Part shown: positions 24,110 to 33,296 of the stretch, in pieces | Numbering within the stretch: the stretch's first letter is position 1 | How the letters are laid out: the number at the start of each line of letters is the position of its first letter | DNA from: DATARH01 sp035309005 | GTDB lineage: Bacteria; Pseudomonadota; Alphaproteobacteria; ATCC43930; CGMCC-115725 | Assembly (NCBI GenBank): GCA_035309005.1 | Contig: DATGFP010000142.1 | Span: 1 to 41,293 of the forward strand | Direction of reading: 5' to 3' | Length of the DNA stretch: 41,293 bases | Notes under the pieces: model-generated | Told to the model about the DNA's origin: nothing | The model's database searches: none | The model's input: the letters and a program-made list of their open reading frames with translations, nothing else | Position numbers and translations under genes: made by a program

Positions 24110-24151
24110 TAGGCGACCGGCCGGCGCCGCGGCCCACCCGAGGAGTTCCGA

Positions 24152-25447
24152 ATGCCCGAATTCACCGACTACAAGGTCGCCGACATCGCGCTGGCCGATT
24201 GGGGCCGCCGCGAGATCGCAATCGCCGAGACCGAGATGCCGGGGCTGATGGCGCTGCGCGAGGAATTCGGCGCGACCAAGCCGCTGGCCGGCGCGCGCAT
24301 CGTCGGCTGCCTGCACATGACGATCCAGACCGCCGTCTTGATCGAGACGCTGATGCATCTCGGCGCCAGCGTGCGCTGGAGCTCGTGCAACATCTTCTCG
24401 ACGCAGGACCATGCGGCGGCCGCGATCGCCGCCGCCGGCGTCCCGGTCTTCGCCTGGAAGGGGGAAAGCGAAGAAGAATACGAGTGGTGCATCGAGCAAA
24501 CCATGCGCGGTCCGGGCGGGTGGCAGCCCAACATGGTGCTCGACGACGGGGGCGACGCGACCAAGATCATCCACGACCGCCACCCGCACCTCCTGGCCGA
24601 GATCCGCGGCATCTCCGAGGAAACCACGACCGGGGTCAACCGGCTCTACGAGATGATGCGCGACGGTACGCTCAAGGCGCCGGCGTTCAACGTCAACGAC
24701 AGCGTCACCAAGTCGAAATTCGACAATCTCTACGGCTGCCGCGAGAGCCTGGTCGACGGCATCAAGCGGGCCACCGATGTGATGGTCGCCGGCAAGCTCA
24801 CGGTGGTCTGCGGCTTCGGCAATGTCGGCAAGGGTTCAGCGGCGAGCCTGCGCAGCCAGGGCGCGCGCGTGCTGGTCACCGAGATCGACCCGATCTGCGC
24901 CCTGCAGGCGGCGATGGAAGGCTACGAGGTCACGACGATGGAAGACGCCGCGCCGCGTGCCGACATTTTCGTCACCGCGACCGGCGACGTCGACGTCATC
25001 ACGCTCGACCACATGCGGCAGATGAAGGACCGCGCGATTGTTTGTAACATTGGCCATTTCGACAGCGAGATCCAGATCGACGCGCTGCGCAACTACCAAT
25101 GGGAAGAAGTGAAGCCGCAAGTCGACGAGGTCGTCTTTCCCGACGGCAAGCGGCTGATCGTTCTGGCCAAGGGGCGGCTCGTCAATCTCGGCTGCGCCAC
25201 CGGCCATCCGAGCTTTGTGATGAGCGCTTCTTTCACCAACCAGGTGCTGGCGCAGCTCGAATTGTGGACCAATCACGGTAAATACGACAACAAAGTCTAT
25301 GTTCTGCCGAAGCATCTGGACGAGAAGGTCGCCCAGCTGCATCTCGACAAGCTCGGCGCCAAGCTGACCCGGCTGAGCCCGCATCAGGCCGAATATCTAG
25401 GCTTGCCGGCCGCCGGACCGTTCAAGCCGGAATATTACCGATACTGA
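24152..25447 (+). CDS. ahcY: adenosylhomocysteinase
   Basis: Hydrolyses S-adenosylhomocysteine to homocysteine and adenosine, clearing the product of methyltransferases. The 431-residue NAD-dependent enzyme has GCLHMTIQTAVLIETL, the substrate motif SSCNIFSTQDHAAAAI, the NAD-binding loop VVCGFGNVGKGSA, and the classic C-terminal KPEYYRY. It lacks the roughly 40-residue insert found in many proteobacterial homologues: the DDGGDATKIIH segment runs straight into GISEETTTGVNRLYEM. ATG at 24152 has GAGGAG about 7 nt upstream. It has its own promoter with a palindromic operator and a probable terminator after the gene. Confidence 0.97.
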   Translation: MPEFTDYKVADIALADWGRREIAIAETEMPGLMALREEFGATKPLAGARIVGCLHMTIQTAVLIETLMHLGASVRWSSCNIFSTQDHAAAAIAAAGVPVFAWKGESEEEYEWCIEQTMRGPGGWQPNMVLDDGGDATKIIHDRHPHLLAEIRGISEETTTGVNRLYEMMRDGTLKAPAFNVNDSVTKSKFDNLYGCRESLVDGIKRATDVMVAGKLTVVCGFGNVGKGSAASLRSQGARVLVTEIDPICALQAAMEGYEVTTMEDAAPRADIFVTATGDVDVITLDHMRQMKDRAIVCNIGHFDSEIQIDALRNYQWEEVKPQVDEVVFPDGKRLIVLAKGRLVNLGCATGHPSFVMSASFTNQVLAQLELWTNHGKYDNKVYVLPKHLDEKVAQLHLDKLGAKLTRLSPHQAEYLGLPAAGPFKPEYYRY

Positions 25448-25474
25448 TCGCAAGGCGAGCCTTCGGCGGCTGGG

Positions 25475-25511
25475 GGGCGACGGGCAAGGCGGTTCGCCCT
25501 CTTTCTTTTTT
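25475..25511 (+). terminator. probable rho-independent terminator of ahcY
   Basis: GGGCGA (25475-25480) can pair with TCGCCC (25494-25499), with further internal pairing. A T-rich run, TCTTTCTTTTTT, follows at once. It lies 28 nt after the ahcY stop and before the divL start. The loop is large, so the exact stem is uncertain. Confidence 0.5.
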
Positions 25512-25593
25512 CATAAGAAAATCCGATTATTAAGCCAATCGTTGGCCGCGCCGGTCTGAGATCGGGGCGCGGCCGCGCCGTGAGGCGGACATT

Positions 25594-27921
25594 GTGATCG
25601 GTTTTGCAGCTGGAGTTTGCCTGCTCGGCGCGGCGGTTCTTGCCGCACTGTGGTGGCGCGCCGAGCATCGGCTGCGCGCGGCCGCGCGCGGCACTGCCGG
25701 CCTCGCGGCGCTGCTCGGCACGGTTCCGGCCTCGGCTTTCCGCTGGGGACGCGACGGCACCGAAGTGACGGCCGTCGGCCGGCTGCCGGGTGATAAAGCC
25801 GGCCTCTCCTACGACAGCTTTGTCGCGGGGCTCGCCACTGCCGATGCGGACCGGGTGGCGGCCGCGGTCGCCGAGCTCAAGCGGAACGGCACGCCGTTTA
25901 CCGCGACGGTCGCGACCTCCGGCGGCGCGGCCTATGCGATCGAGGGGTGCCGCACCGCTGCGGGCGACAGCGTGGTGTGGCTGGCCGATGCATCGGCATT
26001 GCGGCGGGCGGAGGCGGCGGGCAGCGCTTCGGTCGCCGTAGCGACCGCGCTGCGCGGCGTGCTCGACCGCTTGCCGGTCGCGGTGTGGCGGCGCGGCCCG
26101 GACCTGCGGCTGCTGGACTGCAACGCCGCCTATGCCGCGATGCTCGATCTGCCGCCGGCGACGGTGCTGGCGCAGGCCGGCGAAGAGCCGCCGGCGGATG
26201 CTCGCGACCCGACGCTGGCGCTAGCCCGCGCTGCGGCCGCGGGAACCCCGCGCAGCGAACGGCGCCACGTCGTCATTGCCGGTTCGCGGCGCCTGCTGGA
26301 GTTCACCGAGGCGCCCGACGGCGCCGGCGGCACGATCGGCTTTGCGCTCGACCGCACCGACCTCGAAAACGCCGAGAGCGAGATGTCGCGGCATGCCAAC
26401 GCGCACGGCCAGCTGCTCGAGAGCATCGACGCGGCGGTCGCGATCTACGGCGCCGACAAGCGGCTGAGCTTCTTCAACTCGGCGTTTGTGCGGCTGTGGG
26501 GCCTCGAGGAGGAGTGGCTTGCCGGCGAGCCCTGGCTCGATGAATTGCTGGAGCGGCTGCGCGAGCGCCGCCGGGTGCCCGAATACGCCGATTTTCGCGC
26601 TTTCAAGCGCCAGCAGCTCGAACTCTTCACCTCGCTCTTGGAGCCGCAGCACGAGTTGATGCACCTGCCCGACGGGCGCACCCTCAACGTGTCGGTGTCG
26701 CCCCACCCGATGGGCGGCCTCATTTTTGTCTACGACGACGTCACCGACCGGCTGGCGCTGGAGCGCTCCTACAACACGCTCGTCGAGGTCGAGCGCGAGA
26801 CGCTCGACAATCTGTTCGAGGGCATTGCCGTCTTTGGCAGCGACGGGCGGCTCAAGCTCCATAATCCGGCCTATCGCAAGATCTGGGGATTGGCCGAGAG
26901 CGATCTCGCCGGCGAGCCGCGCTTTGGCGAAATCGTCGAGAAGACCTGCGGGTTCGACGAGGAAGGCGGCGGCTGGCCCGCGATGCGCGAGCAGATCAGC
27001 GCCAGCATCTCCGGGCAGGCGCATTGGCGCGGCCAGATCGACCGGCTGGACGGCTCGGTGCTGCAGCTGGCGACGGTGCCGCTGCCCGACGGCAACGTGC
27101 TGTTCACCTGCCTCGACGTCACCGATACCGCGCGGCTCGCGCGCGCGCTCGGCGAGCGCAACGAGGCCCTGGAGACCGCCGGACGCCTGAAAAGCGAGTT
27201 CATCGCCAATGTGTCGTACGAGCTGCGCACACCGCTCAACGCGATCATCGGCTTCGCGGAAATCCTGGCGAACCAGTATTTCGGGCCGCTGTCGCCGCGC
27301 CAGCTCGACTACAGCCGCGGCATTCTCGACGGCTCGCACCGGCTGATGACGCTGATCAACGACATTCTCGATCTTGCCACGATCGAGGCCGGCTACCTGG
27401 CGCTCGAAAGCGGGCGGGTCGAGGTCGGCGACATGCTGCAAGCGGTGCTGATGCTGACCCGTGAGCGCGCCCGCAACCAGGAGCTCAGCCTGACGGTCAG
27501 CTGTCCGGCCGAGATCGGCGCGATCGAGGCCGACGAGCGGCGGCTGAAGCAGGCGCTCTTCAACCTCGTATCGAACGCCATCAAGTTCACCCCGGCCGGC
27601 GGCTCGGTGCGGATCGAGGCGCGGCTCGACGACCGCCGAGGCGGCGAGGGTGACCTGATCCTCGCCGTCGCCGATACCGGGCCCGGCATCGCGCCCAGCG
27701 ACCAGGAGCGGGTTTTCGATAAATTCGAGCGCGGCAACCCGCAACCCCGCGAAGCCGGCGCCGGGCTCGGCCTGTCGCTCGTCAAGAGCCTGATCGAACT
27801 GCATGGCGGCTCGGTGGCGATCGACTCGCACCCCGGCACCGGCACCACGATCGCCTGCCGCCTGCCGGCGCGGCTGCGCCTGCCCAAGGCGGAAGTCGCC
27901 GCGCCGCAATCCGCCATCTGA
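25594..27921 (+). CDS. divL: DivL-type PAS sensor kinase with Tyr in place of the H-box His
   Basis: A membrane-anchored signalling protein of 775 residues. It has an N-terminal membrane segment (about 2-22), three PAS-like regions (about 150-255, 270-385, 400-510), a dimerisation helix, and a HATPase domain. The H-box reads FIANVSYELRTPL: Y542 (TAC at 27217-27219) stands where other kinases have the phospho-accepting His. This is the hallmark of Caulobacter DivL, which binds phosphorylated DivK and controls CckA-CtrA cell-cycle signalling. The ATP-binding boxes look intact (FNLVSNAIKF, ADTGPGIA, GAGLGLSLVKSL). The start is GTG at 25594. Placement between ahcY and tsaE is the conserved alphaproteobacterial locus. 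Confidence 0.9.
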   Translation: MIGFAAGVCLLGAAVLAALWWRAEHRLRAAARGTAGLAALLGTVPASAFRWGRDGTEVTAVGRLPGDKAGLSYDSFVAGLATADADRVAAAVAELKRNGTPFTATVATSGGAAYAIEGCRTAAGDSVVWLADASALRRAEAAGSASVAVATALRGVLDRLPVAVWRRGPDLRLLDCNAAYAAMLDLPPATVLAQAGEEPPADARDPTLALARAAAAGTPRSERRHVVIAGSRRLLEFTEAPDGAGGTIGFALDRTDLENAESEMSRHANAHGQLLESIDAAVAIYGADKRLSFFNSAFVRLWGLEEEWLAGEPWLDELLERLRERRRVPEYADFRAFKRQQLELFTSLLEPQHELMHLPDGRTLNVSVSPHPMGGLIFVYDDVTDRLALERSYNTLVEVERETLDNLFEGIAVFGSDGRLKLHNPAYRKIWGLAESDLAGEPRFGEIVEKTCGFDEEGGGWPAMREQISASISGQAHWRGQIDRLDGSVLQLATVPLPDGNVLFTCLDVTDTARLARALGERNEALETAGRLKSEFIANVSYELRTPLNAIIGFAEILANQYFGPLSPRQLDYSRGILDGSHRLMTLINDILDLATIEAGYLALESGRVEVGDMLQAVLMLTRERARNQELSLTVSCPAEIGAIEADERRLKQALFNLVSNAIKFTPAGGSVRIEARLDDRRGGEGDLILAVADTGPGIAPSDQERVFDKFERGNPQPREAGAGLGLSLVKSLIELHGGSVAIDSHPGTGTTIACRLPARLRLPKAEVAAPQSAI

Positions 27922-28049
27922 TCCCCGCCCAAGCGGTCGACCAGATCGGCCAGGCCGCGTCGATTCGCGGATAGAAGCGGATGTCGCGGATCGGCTTTGC
28001 AGGGGCTAGCGCGGCGCGCCGCCGGCCGGGCGTCCTGCCCACGCAGCGG

Positions 28050-28077
28050 TTGCGACTGGTCGCGCCGCGGCTATACA
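28050..28077 (+). promoter_or_regulatory. candidate promoter for tsaE
   Basis: TTGCGA (28050-28055) and TATACA (28072-28077) are 16 nt apart, each matching 4 of 6 consensus bases. Transcription would start about 3-5 nt before the tsaE ATG at 28088. No Shine-Dalgarno is present there, so a leaderless transcript is possible. Confidence 0.4.
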
Positions 28078-28087
28078 AGACATTGCA

Positions 28088-28552
28088 ATGATTATCGAGC
28101 TGCCCGACGAGGCCGCCACCGCGGCGTTTGCCGCCCGGGTCGCGGCGCTGGCCCGGCCGGGCGACGTGATCGCGCTGGCGGGCGAACTCGGCGCCGGCAA
28201 GACCAGCTTCGCCCGCGCCTTCATCCGCGCCCGCGGCGGCGCGGACGACGTGCCGAGCCCGACCTTTACGCTGGTTCAGGTATACGAACTCGACGGCGCC
28301 GCGATCTGGCATTTCGACGCCTACCGGCTGCGCCATCCGGATGAAGCCTGGGAGCTCGGCATCGAGGACGCCTTTCGCGACGGCATCTCGCTGATCGAAT
28401 GGCCCGATCGCTTCGGAGCGCTGGTGCCGGCGCGCCGGCTCGAAATCACGCTGTCGCACGGCACGGCGCCCGCCGCCCGCCGCGCGACGATCGACGCCGG
28501 GCCCGATTGGGGCGCGCGGCTCGGCCGGCTCGTCGCCGGAGACGTGCGGTGA
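28088..28552 (+). CDS. tsaE: tRNA threonylcarbamoyladenosine biosynthesis ATPase TsaE
   Basis: ATPase partner of TsaB/TsaD in making the t6A modification of ANN-decoding tRNAs. The 154-residue protein has Walker A AGELGAGKTSFARAF (about 31-45), SPTFTLVQVYE with the switch threonine, WHFDAYRL, and the terminal SLIEWPDRF motif. All are diagnostic of the YjeE/TsaE family. ATG at 28088 lacks a Shine-Dalgarno. The stop overlaps the start of amgK (GTGA), so the two are coupled. Confidence 0.95.
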   Translation: MIIELPDEAATAAFAARVAALARPGDVIALAGELGAGKTSFARAFIRARGGADDVPSPTFTLVQVYELDGAAIWHFDAYRLRHPDEAWELGIEDAFRDGISLIEWPDRFGALVPARRLEITLSHGTAPAARRATIDAGPDWGARLGRLVAGDVR

Positions 28553-29598
28553 CGCAGGCCCCCGCGGTGCCTGTCGCCGCCGAGCGCCAGGCCGCGATGG
28601 CGGAGTTCCTCGCGGCGGCGGGGTGGGACCGGGTGATGCCGGTCGGCCTCGCCGGCGACGCCTCGTTCCGGCGCTACTTTCGCCTCGCCGACGGCAGCCG
28701 GCGGGTCGTGCTGATGGACGCCCCGCCGCCCTTCGAGGATGTCCGCCCCTATGTCGCGGTTGCCGAAATTCTGCGCGGTCTCGGGCTCAGCGCGCCGCAG
28801 ATCTATGCCGAGGAGCGCGACCAGGGCTTTCTGCTGATCGAGGATTTCGGCGACGACAGCTATACGCGGCTGTTGGCCGGCGGCGCCGACGAGGGCGCGC
28901 TGTATCGCCTCGCCGTCGACACCCTGATTGCGCTGCACCGGGCTGTCGGCGCGGTCGCGCCGCCGACGCTGCCGCTTTACGACGAGGCGCGGCTGTTGGC
29001 GGAGGCGGCGCTGCTGGCCGATTGGTATGCGCCGAGCGTGCTTGGGGCGGCGCTGCCGGCCGCGGCGCGCGAGGATTACCTCGCGCGCTGGCAGGCGGTG
29101 CTGGCGCAGGCGGCGCTGCCGTCAACGACGCTGGTGCTGCGCGATTTTCACGTCGACAATTTGATGCTGCTGCCCGGCCGCCCGGCGGTGCGCGGCTGCG
29201 GCCTCCTCGATTTCCAGGATGCCGTGTGCGGCCCGGCGAGCTACGATCTGATCTCGCTCCTGGAGGATGCCCGCCGCGATGTCCCGGCCGCTCTGCGCGC
29301 CGCCATGACCGAGCGTTATCTCGCCGCCTTTCCCGGCCTCGATCGGGCGGCCTTTCTGCGCTCCGGGGCGATCCTCGCGGCGCAGCGCAATTGCAAGATC
29401 CTCGGCATCTTCACCCGCCTCTGGCGGCGCGACGGCAAGCCCGCCTATCTGCCGCACATCACGCGGGTGTGGCGACTGCTCGAGGAGGATTTGCGGCGCG
29501 AGCCGGCGTTGCTTCCGATCGCCGACTGGCTCGATCGCCACCTGCCGCGCGCGCTGCGCCGCCCGCCGCTAGAAGCCCGCGCGATGAGTGCGGCATGA
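28549..29598 (+). CDS. amgK: N-acetylmuramate/N-acetylglucosamine kinase (AmgK-like)
   Basis: An APH-fold sugar kinase of 349 residues from GTG 28549. AmgK phosphorylates the anomeric carbon of MurNAc and GlcNAc so that MurU can form UDP-MurNAc, recycling peptidoglycan without the fosfomycin-sensitive MurA step. Visible motifs are GLAGDASFRRYFRL in the N-lobe, the catalytic loop RDFHVDNLML, and the metal-binding GLLDFQDAVCGPASYDL. The gene is coupled at both ends, with tsaE (GTGA) and with the MurU-like gene (ATGA). That context, rather than the fold alone, supports AmgK over a generic phosphotransferase. Confidence 0.87.
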   Translation: MTQAPAVPVAAERQAAMAEFLAAAGWDRVMPVGLAGDASFRRYFRLADGSRRVVLMDAPPPFEDVRPYVAVAEILRGLGLSAPQIYAEERDQGFLLIEDFGDDSYTRLLAGGADEGALYRLAVDTLIALHRAVGAVAPPTLPLYDEARLLAEAALLADWYAPSVLGAALPAAAREDYLARWQAVLAQAALPSTTLVLRDFHVDNLMLLPGRPAVRGCGLLDFQDAVCGPASYDLISLLEDARRDVPAALRAAMTERYLAAFPGLDRAAFLRSGAILAAQRNCKILGIFTRLWRRDGKPAYLPHITRVWRLLEEDLRREPALLPIADWLDRHLPRALRRPPLEARAMSAA

Positions 29599-30317
29599 CC
29601 CTTGTGCCGCAAACCGCGATGGTTCTTGCCGCCGGGCTCGGCACCAGATTGCGCCCGATCAGCGACGCGGTGCCGAAGCCGCTGGTCGAGATCGGCGGGC
29701 GCACGCTGCTCGACCATGCGATCGACCGGCTGGCGCTGGCCGGGGTCGAGCGGGTTGTCGTCAACGTCCATTACAAAGCGGAGATGGTGACCGCCCAGCT
29801 CGCCGGCCGCAAGCACCCGCGCATCGAGATTTCACCGGAAGCGGAGCTGCTGGAGACCGGCGGGGGGGTGGCGCGGGCGCTTCCCCTGCTCGGCGAGCGG
29901 TTTTTTGTCGTCAACAGCGACGTCTTGTGGTTCGACAGCAAGGATTACGCGCTGGCGCGCCTCGCCGCCTTCTTCGACCCGGCGCAGATGGACGCGGTGC
30001 TGCTGCTGCAGCGCACCGTGACGGCGGTCGGGTACGAGGGCAGCGGCGACTATTTTCTCGATCCGCTCGGCATGCCGCGGCGCCGGCGCGAGCGCGAGAT
30101 CGCGCCCTATCTGTTCAGCGGCTTGCAGTTGCTCGACCGGCGGCTGTTCGACGGCATCGCCGAGCCGCGCTTCTCGCTAAACCGCATCTACGACCGCGCC
30201 GAGCGCGCCGCCCGCCTGCGTGCGATCGTGCACGACGGCGAGTGGTATCACATCGGCACCCCGGAGGGGCTGGCCGCGACCCGCGCGCGGCTTTCCTCCC
30301 ACCGCGTCGAGCGCTAG
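29595..30317 (+). CDS. murU: N-acetylmuramate-1-phosphate uridylyltransferase (MurU-like)
   Basis: A nucleotidyltransferase that turns MurNAc-1-phosphate and UTP into UDP-MurNAc, acting after AmgK. The 240-residue product begins with the sugar-nucleotide pyrophosphorylase signature LAAGLGTRLRPISDAVPKPLVEI. It also has ETGGGVARALPLLG, the metal-site VVNSDVLWFD and an EWYHIGTPEGL C-terminal motif. ATG at 29595 overlaps the amgK stop. The closest alternative families are other NTP_transferase members (GlmU N-domain or RmlA type), but the short length and the amgK linkage favour MurU. Confidence 0.88.
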   Translation: MTLVPQTAMVLAAGLGTRLRPISDAVPKPLVEIGGRTLLDHAIDRLALAGVERVVVNVHYKAEMVTAQLAGRKHPRIEISPEAELLETGGGVARALPLLGERFFVVNSDVLWFDSKDYALARLAAFFDPAQMDAVLLLQRTVTAVGYEGSGDYFLDPLGMPRRRREREIAPYLFSGLQLLDRRLFDGIAEPRFSLNRIYDRAERAARLRAIVHDGEWYHIGTPEGLAATRARLSSHRVER

Positions 30318-30332
30318 CGCGGCGGGCCGGCG

Positions 30333-33296
30333 GTGCCGCCGCACATCTACACGATCGCGTCCGATCGGCCGTTTCTCGCGACGCTGGCGCAGGGCCTCGT
30401 CAATCTCGCCGGCGACGACCCGCTGGCGCTGCCGCGGATGACCGTCCTGCTGCCGACCCGGCGCGCCGCGCGGGCGCTGCGCGAGGCGTTTCTGCGGCGC
30501 ACCGGCATTGGCGGCGCATCGGGCGCGCCGCTGCTGCTGCCGCGGCTGCGCCCGATCGGCGATCTCGACGAGGACGAGGTCGCGCTGGCGGCCGAGGCGG
30601 CCGACGACGCCACTCTCGCGGTCCCGCCGGTCATCCCCGAATTGCGCCGCCGCCTGCTGCTGACCCAATTGGTCCTCGCGTGGAGCCGGCGCGGCGGCAA
30701 TGCCCCGCTGCTGCACGGCCAGGCCGCCGCGCTGGCCACCGCACTCGCCCGCCTGCTCGACGCCGCGCAGAGCGAAGCGGCCGATTTCGCCCGGCTGCAC
30801 GAGCTGGCGCCCGAGGATCTCGCGGCGCACTGGCAGACCGTGCTGCGGTTTCTCGAAATCCTGCCTCAGCACTGGCCGGCGATCCTCGCCGAGGAAGGCG
30901 CGCTCGACCCGGCCGAGCGGCGCAACCGCCTGTTGCAGCGCCAGGCGGCGCTATGGCGGCGAACCCCGCCGGCCGGGCCGGTCGTCGCGGCCGGGCTGAC
31001 CGGCGGCCTGCCGGCGCTGACCGACCTCCTGTCGGCGGTCGCCTGGCTCGACCGCGGCGCGGTGATCCTGCCCGGCCTCGATCGCGGCTGCACTCCTGAA
31101 GAGTGGGACTTGATCGCGCAGGAGCCGAGCCATCCGCAGCATCTGATGGCGGCGCTGCTGCTTGCCCTCGAAATCGCCCCGGCCGAGGTGCGCGAATGGC
31201 CGGCGGCGGGCGATGCCGCGACGCCCGGCGAACGCCAGGCGCGGCGCCGCCTCGTCAGCGAGGCCCTGCGTCCGGCCGATCTCACCGATGCGTGGCGCGA
31301 TCTGCCGCCGGCGCGGCGCGGCGCGCTCGACGGGGTCGCGCGCTACGATTGCGCCAGCCCGCAGGACGAGGCCGCGACGGTCGCCCTCATCCTGCGCCGC
31401 ACGCTGGAGACCCCGGCCGCGACCGCGGCGCTCGTCACCCCGGATCGCGAGCTGGCCCGCCGGGTAGCCGCCGAATTGGGCCGCTGGGGCATCGAGATCG
31501 ACGATTCGGCCGGCGTGCCGCTTGCCCGCACCCCGCCCGGTGCCTTTCTGCGCCTCGTGCTCGAACTCGCCGACAGCGCGCTGGCGCCGGTGCCGCTGCT
31601 CGCCGCGCTGAAGCATCCGCTGGCCGCCGGCGGGCTGGCGCCGGAAGTCTTTCGCGATCGCGCCCGTCGGCTCGAAGCCGCGATCCGCGGGCCGCGCCCG
31701 GCGCCCGGCTTCGCCGGGCTGCGCGAGGCGCTCGCCGGCAGACGGGACGCGGCGGCGCTGCACCGCTTTGTCGATCGTCTCGAAGCTTGCGTCGGCGAGC
31801 TCGCGGCGCTCCTCGCGCGCGACGGCGTGCCGCTCGCGGCGCTCGCCGCGGCGCACGTCGCGGCGGCCGAGCGGCTCGCGGCCAGTGATGGCGAGAGCGG
31901 CGTCGCGCGGCTGTGGCGCGACGCGGCTGGCGAGGCGGCGGCGCGGTTCTGCCACGAGCTGATCGATGCCGCCGACGGCTTTCCGGCACTGCCCGGGCGG
32001 AACTACCCGGCATTGTTCGAGGCGCTCGCCGCCGGCGCTGTGGTCCGCCCGGGGTACGGCAGGCACCCGCGGCTCTCGATCTGGGGCCTCGTTGAGGCGC
32101 GGCTGCAGCAGGCCGACCTCGTCGTGCTCGGCGGCCTCAACGAGGGCACCTGGCCGGGGCCGGCCGCCTACGACCCGTGGATGTCGCGCCAGATGCGCCG
32201 CGATTTCGGCATTGCGGTGCCCGAACGCGCGATCGGCATCGCGGCGCACGATTTCGCCCAGGCGCTCGGCGCCCCGATTGTGGCGCTGACCCGCGCGACC
32301 CGGCGCGAGGGGGTGCCGACCGTGCCGTCGCGCTGGCTCCTGCGGCTCGATACGGTGCTGCGCGCCGCCGGCCTCGCCGAGGCGCTCGGGCCGGACCCAG
32401 AAATCGCCGCCGCCGCGGCGCGCCGCGACGAGCCGGCGCTGCGCCGCCCGAGCCCCATTCCCCAGCCGCGCCCGCCGCTCAAGGCGCGGCCGCGCCGGCT
32501 GTCGGTGACCCAGATCGAGACCCTGATCCGCGACCCCTATGCGATCTACGCCCGCCACATTCTCGCTTTGCGGGCGTTAGACGAGCTTGACGCCGATCCC
32601 GGCCGGGCCGAACTGGGGAACACAATACACGCTGGGCTCGCCAAATTCGTCGCGCGCTTCCCGCGCGAGCTGCCGCCCGACGCCGAAGCCGAGCTCATCG
32701 CAATCGGCCGCGAGTGCTTCGCGGCGACCCTGTCGCGGCCCGGCGCCTGGGCGTTCTGGTGGCCACGCTTCGAGCGGATCGCGCATTGGTTCGTCGCGCT
32801 GGAGAGGGTGCGCCGCACCGGCATCGTCGAGAGCCTCAGCGAGCGCGAGGGCACGCTCGTGATCGACGCGTGCGGCGGCCCCTTCACGATCGTCGGCAAG
32901 GCCGATCGGATCGACCGGCTCGACAACGGCGAATTGGTGCTGATCGACTACAAGACCGGCGTACTGCCGGATCGCCGCGACATTAATAGCGCCGTCGCGA
33001 TCCAGCTGCCGCTCGAGGGCGCGATCGCCCGCGACGGCAGCTTCGGCGAGGTCAGCGGCCTGACAGCGACGCTCGAATACTGGCGGCTGACGGGCAACGA
33101 GCCGGCCGGCCAGCGCTCGCCGCTCGACGACCCGTCGGGGCTGATCGACCGGGTTTGCGCCGCGGTGCGCGGTCTGATCGACCGCTTCGACGATCCGGCG
33201 ACCCCCTATCTCGTCGTGCCGGTGCAGCAATGGGCGCCGCGGTTTTCCGACTACCGGCACCTGGAGCGGCTCGACGAGACCGAGGCCGAGTGGTGA
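30333..33296 (+). CDS. addB: double-strand break repair protein AddB, alphaproteobacterial type
   Basis: The second subunit of the AddAB helicase-nuclease that resects DNA breaks for RecA. The 987-residue protein has an inactive-helicase-like N-terminal half and a C-terminal RecB-type PD-(D/E)XK nuclease with ELGNTIHAGLAKF and the catalytic segment ELVLIDYKTGVLPDRRDI (about residues 867-884). The length is normal for the alphaproteobacterial AddB. The start is GTG at 30333, 15 nt after murU, without a strong Shine-Dalgarno. The stop overlaps the addA start, ensuring coupled synthesis of the two subunits. Confidence 0.95.
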   Translation: MPPHIYTIASDRPFLATLAQGLVNLAGDDPLALPRMTVLLPTRRAARALREAFLRRTGIGGASGAPLLLPRLRPIGDLDEDEVALAAEAADDATLAVPPVIPELRRRLLLTQLVLAWSRRGGNAPLLHGQAAALATALARLLDAAQSEAADFARLHELAPEDLAAHWQTVLRFLEILPQHWPAILAEEGALDPAERRNRLLQRQAALWRRTPPAGPVVAAGLTGGLPALTDLLSAVAWLDRGAVILPGLDRGCTPEEWDLIAQEPSHPQHLMAALLLALEIAPAEVREWPAAGDAATPGERQARRRLVSEALRPADLTDAWRDLPPARRGALDGVARYDCASPQDEAATVALILRRTLETPAATAALVTPDRELARRVAAELGRWGIEIDDSAGVPLARTPPGAFLRLVLELADSALAPVPLLAALKHPLAAGGLAPEVFRDRARRLEAAIRGPRPAPGFAGLREALAGRRDAAALHRFVDRLEACVGELAALLARDGVPLAALAAAHVAAAERLAASDGESGVARLWRDAAGEAAARFCHELIDAADGFPALPGRNYPALFEALAAGAVVRPGYGRHPRLSIWGLVEARLQQADLVVLGGLNEGTWPGPAAYDPWMSRQMRRDFGIAVPERAIGIAAHDFAQALGAPIVALTRATRREGVPTVPSRWLLRLDTVLRAAGLAEALGPDPEIAAAAARRDEPALRRPSPIPQPRPPLKARPRRLSVTQIETLIRDPYAIYARHILALRALDELDADPGRAELGNTIHAGLAKFVARFPRELPPDAEAELIAIGRECFAATLSRPGAWAFWWPRFERIAHWFVALERVRRTGIVESLSEREGTLVIDACGGPFTIVGKADRIDRLDNGELVLIDYKTGVLPDRRDINSAVAIQLPLEGAIARDGSFGEVSGLTATLEYWRLTGNEPAGQRSPLDDPSGLIDRVCAAVRGLIDRFDDPATPYLVVPVQQWAPRFSDYRHLERLDETEAEW

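Noticed and set aside
24069..24151. SAH or SAM-II type riboswitch before ahcY
   Set aside because: The proposed transcript start leaves only about 35 nt of leader, too short for an SAH riboswitch, and no matching conserved core is visible. The palindrome sits in the promoter, not in the leader.
26221..27909. 562-codon minus-strand frame opposite divL
   Set aside because: Shadow of divL with antisense-type composition and no domain pattern.
27922..28087. Short reverse-strand coding remnant between divL and tsaE
   Set aside because: A minus-strand stretch reads like IRDIRFYPRIDAAW, but it is short, without a start or flanking homology I can name, and probably is chance.
30951..32558. 535-codon minus-strand frame opposite addB
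   Set aside because: Shadow of addB. The composition is Arg/Ala/Gly/Glu-rich with no recognisable motif.
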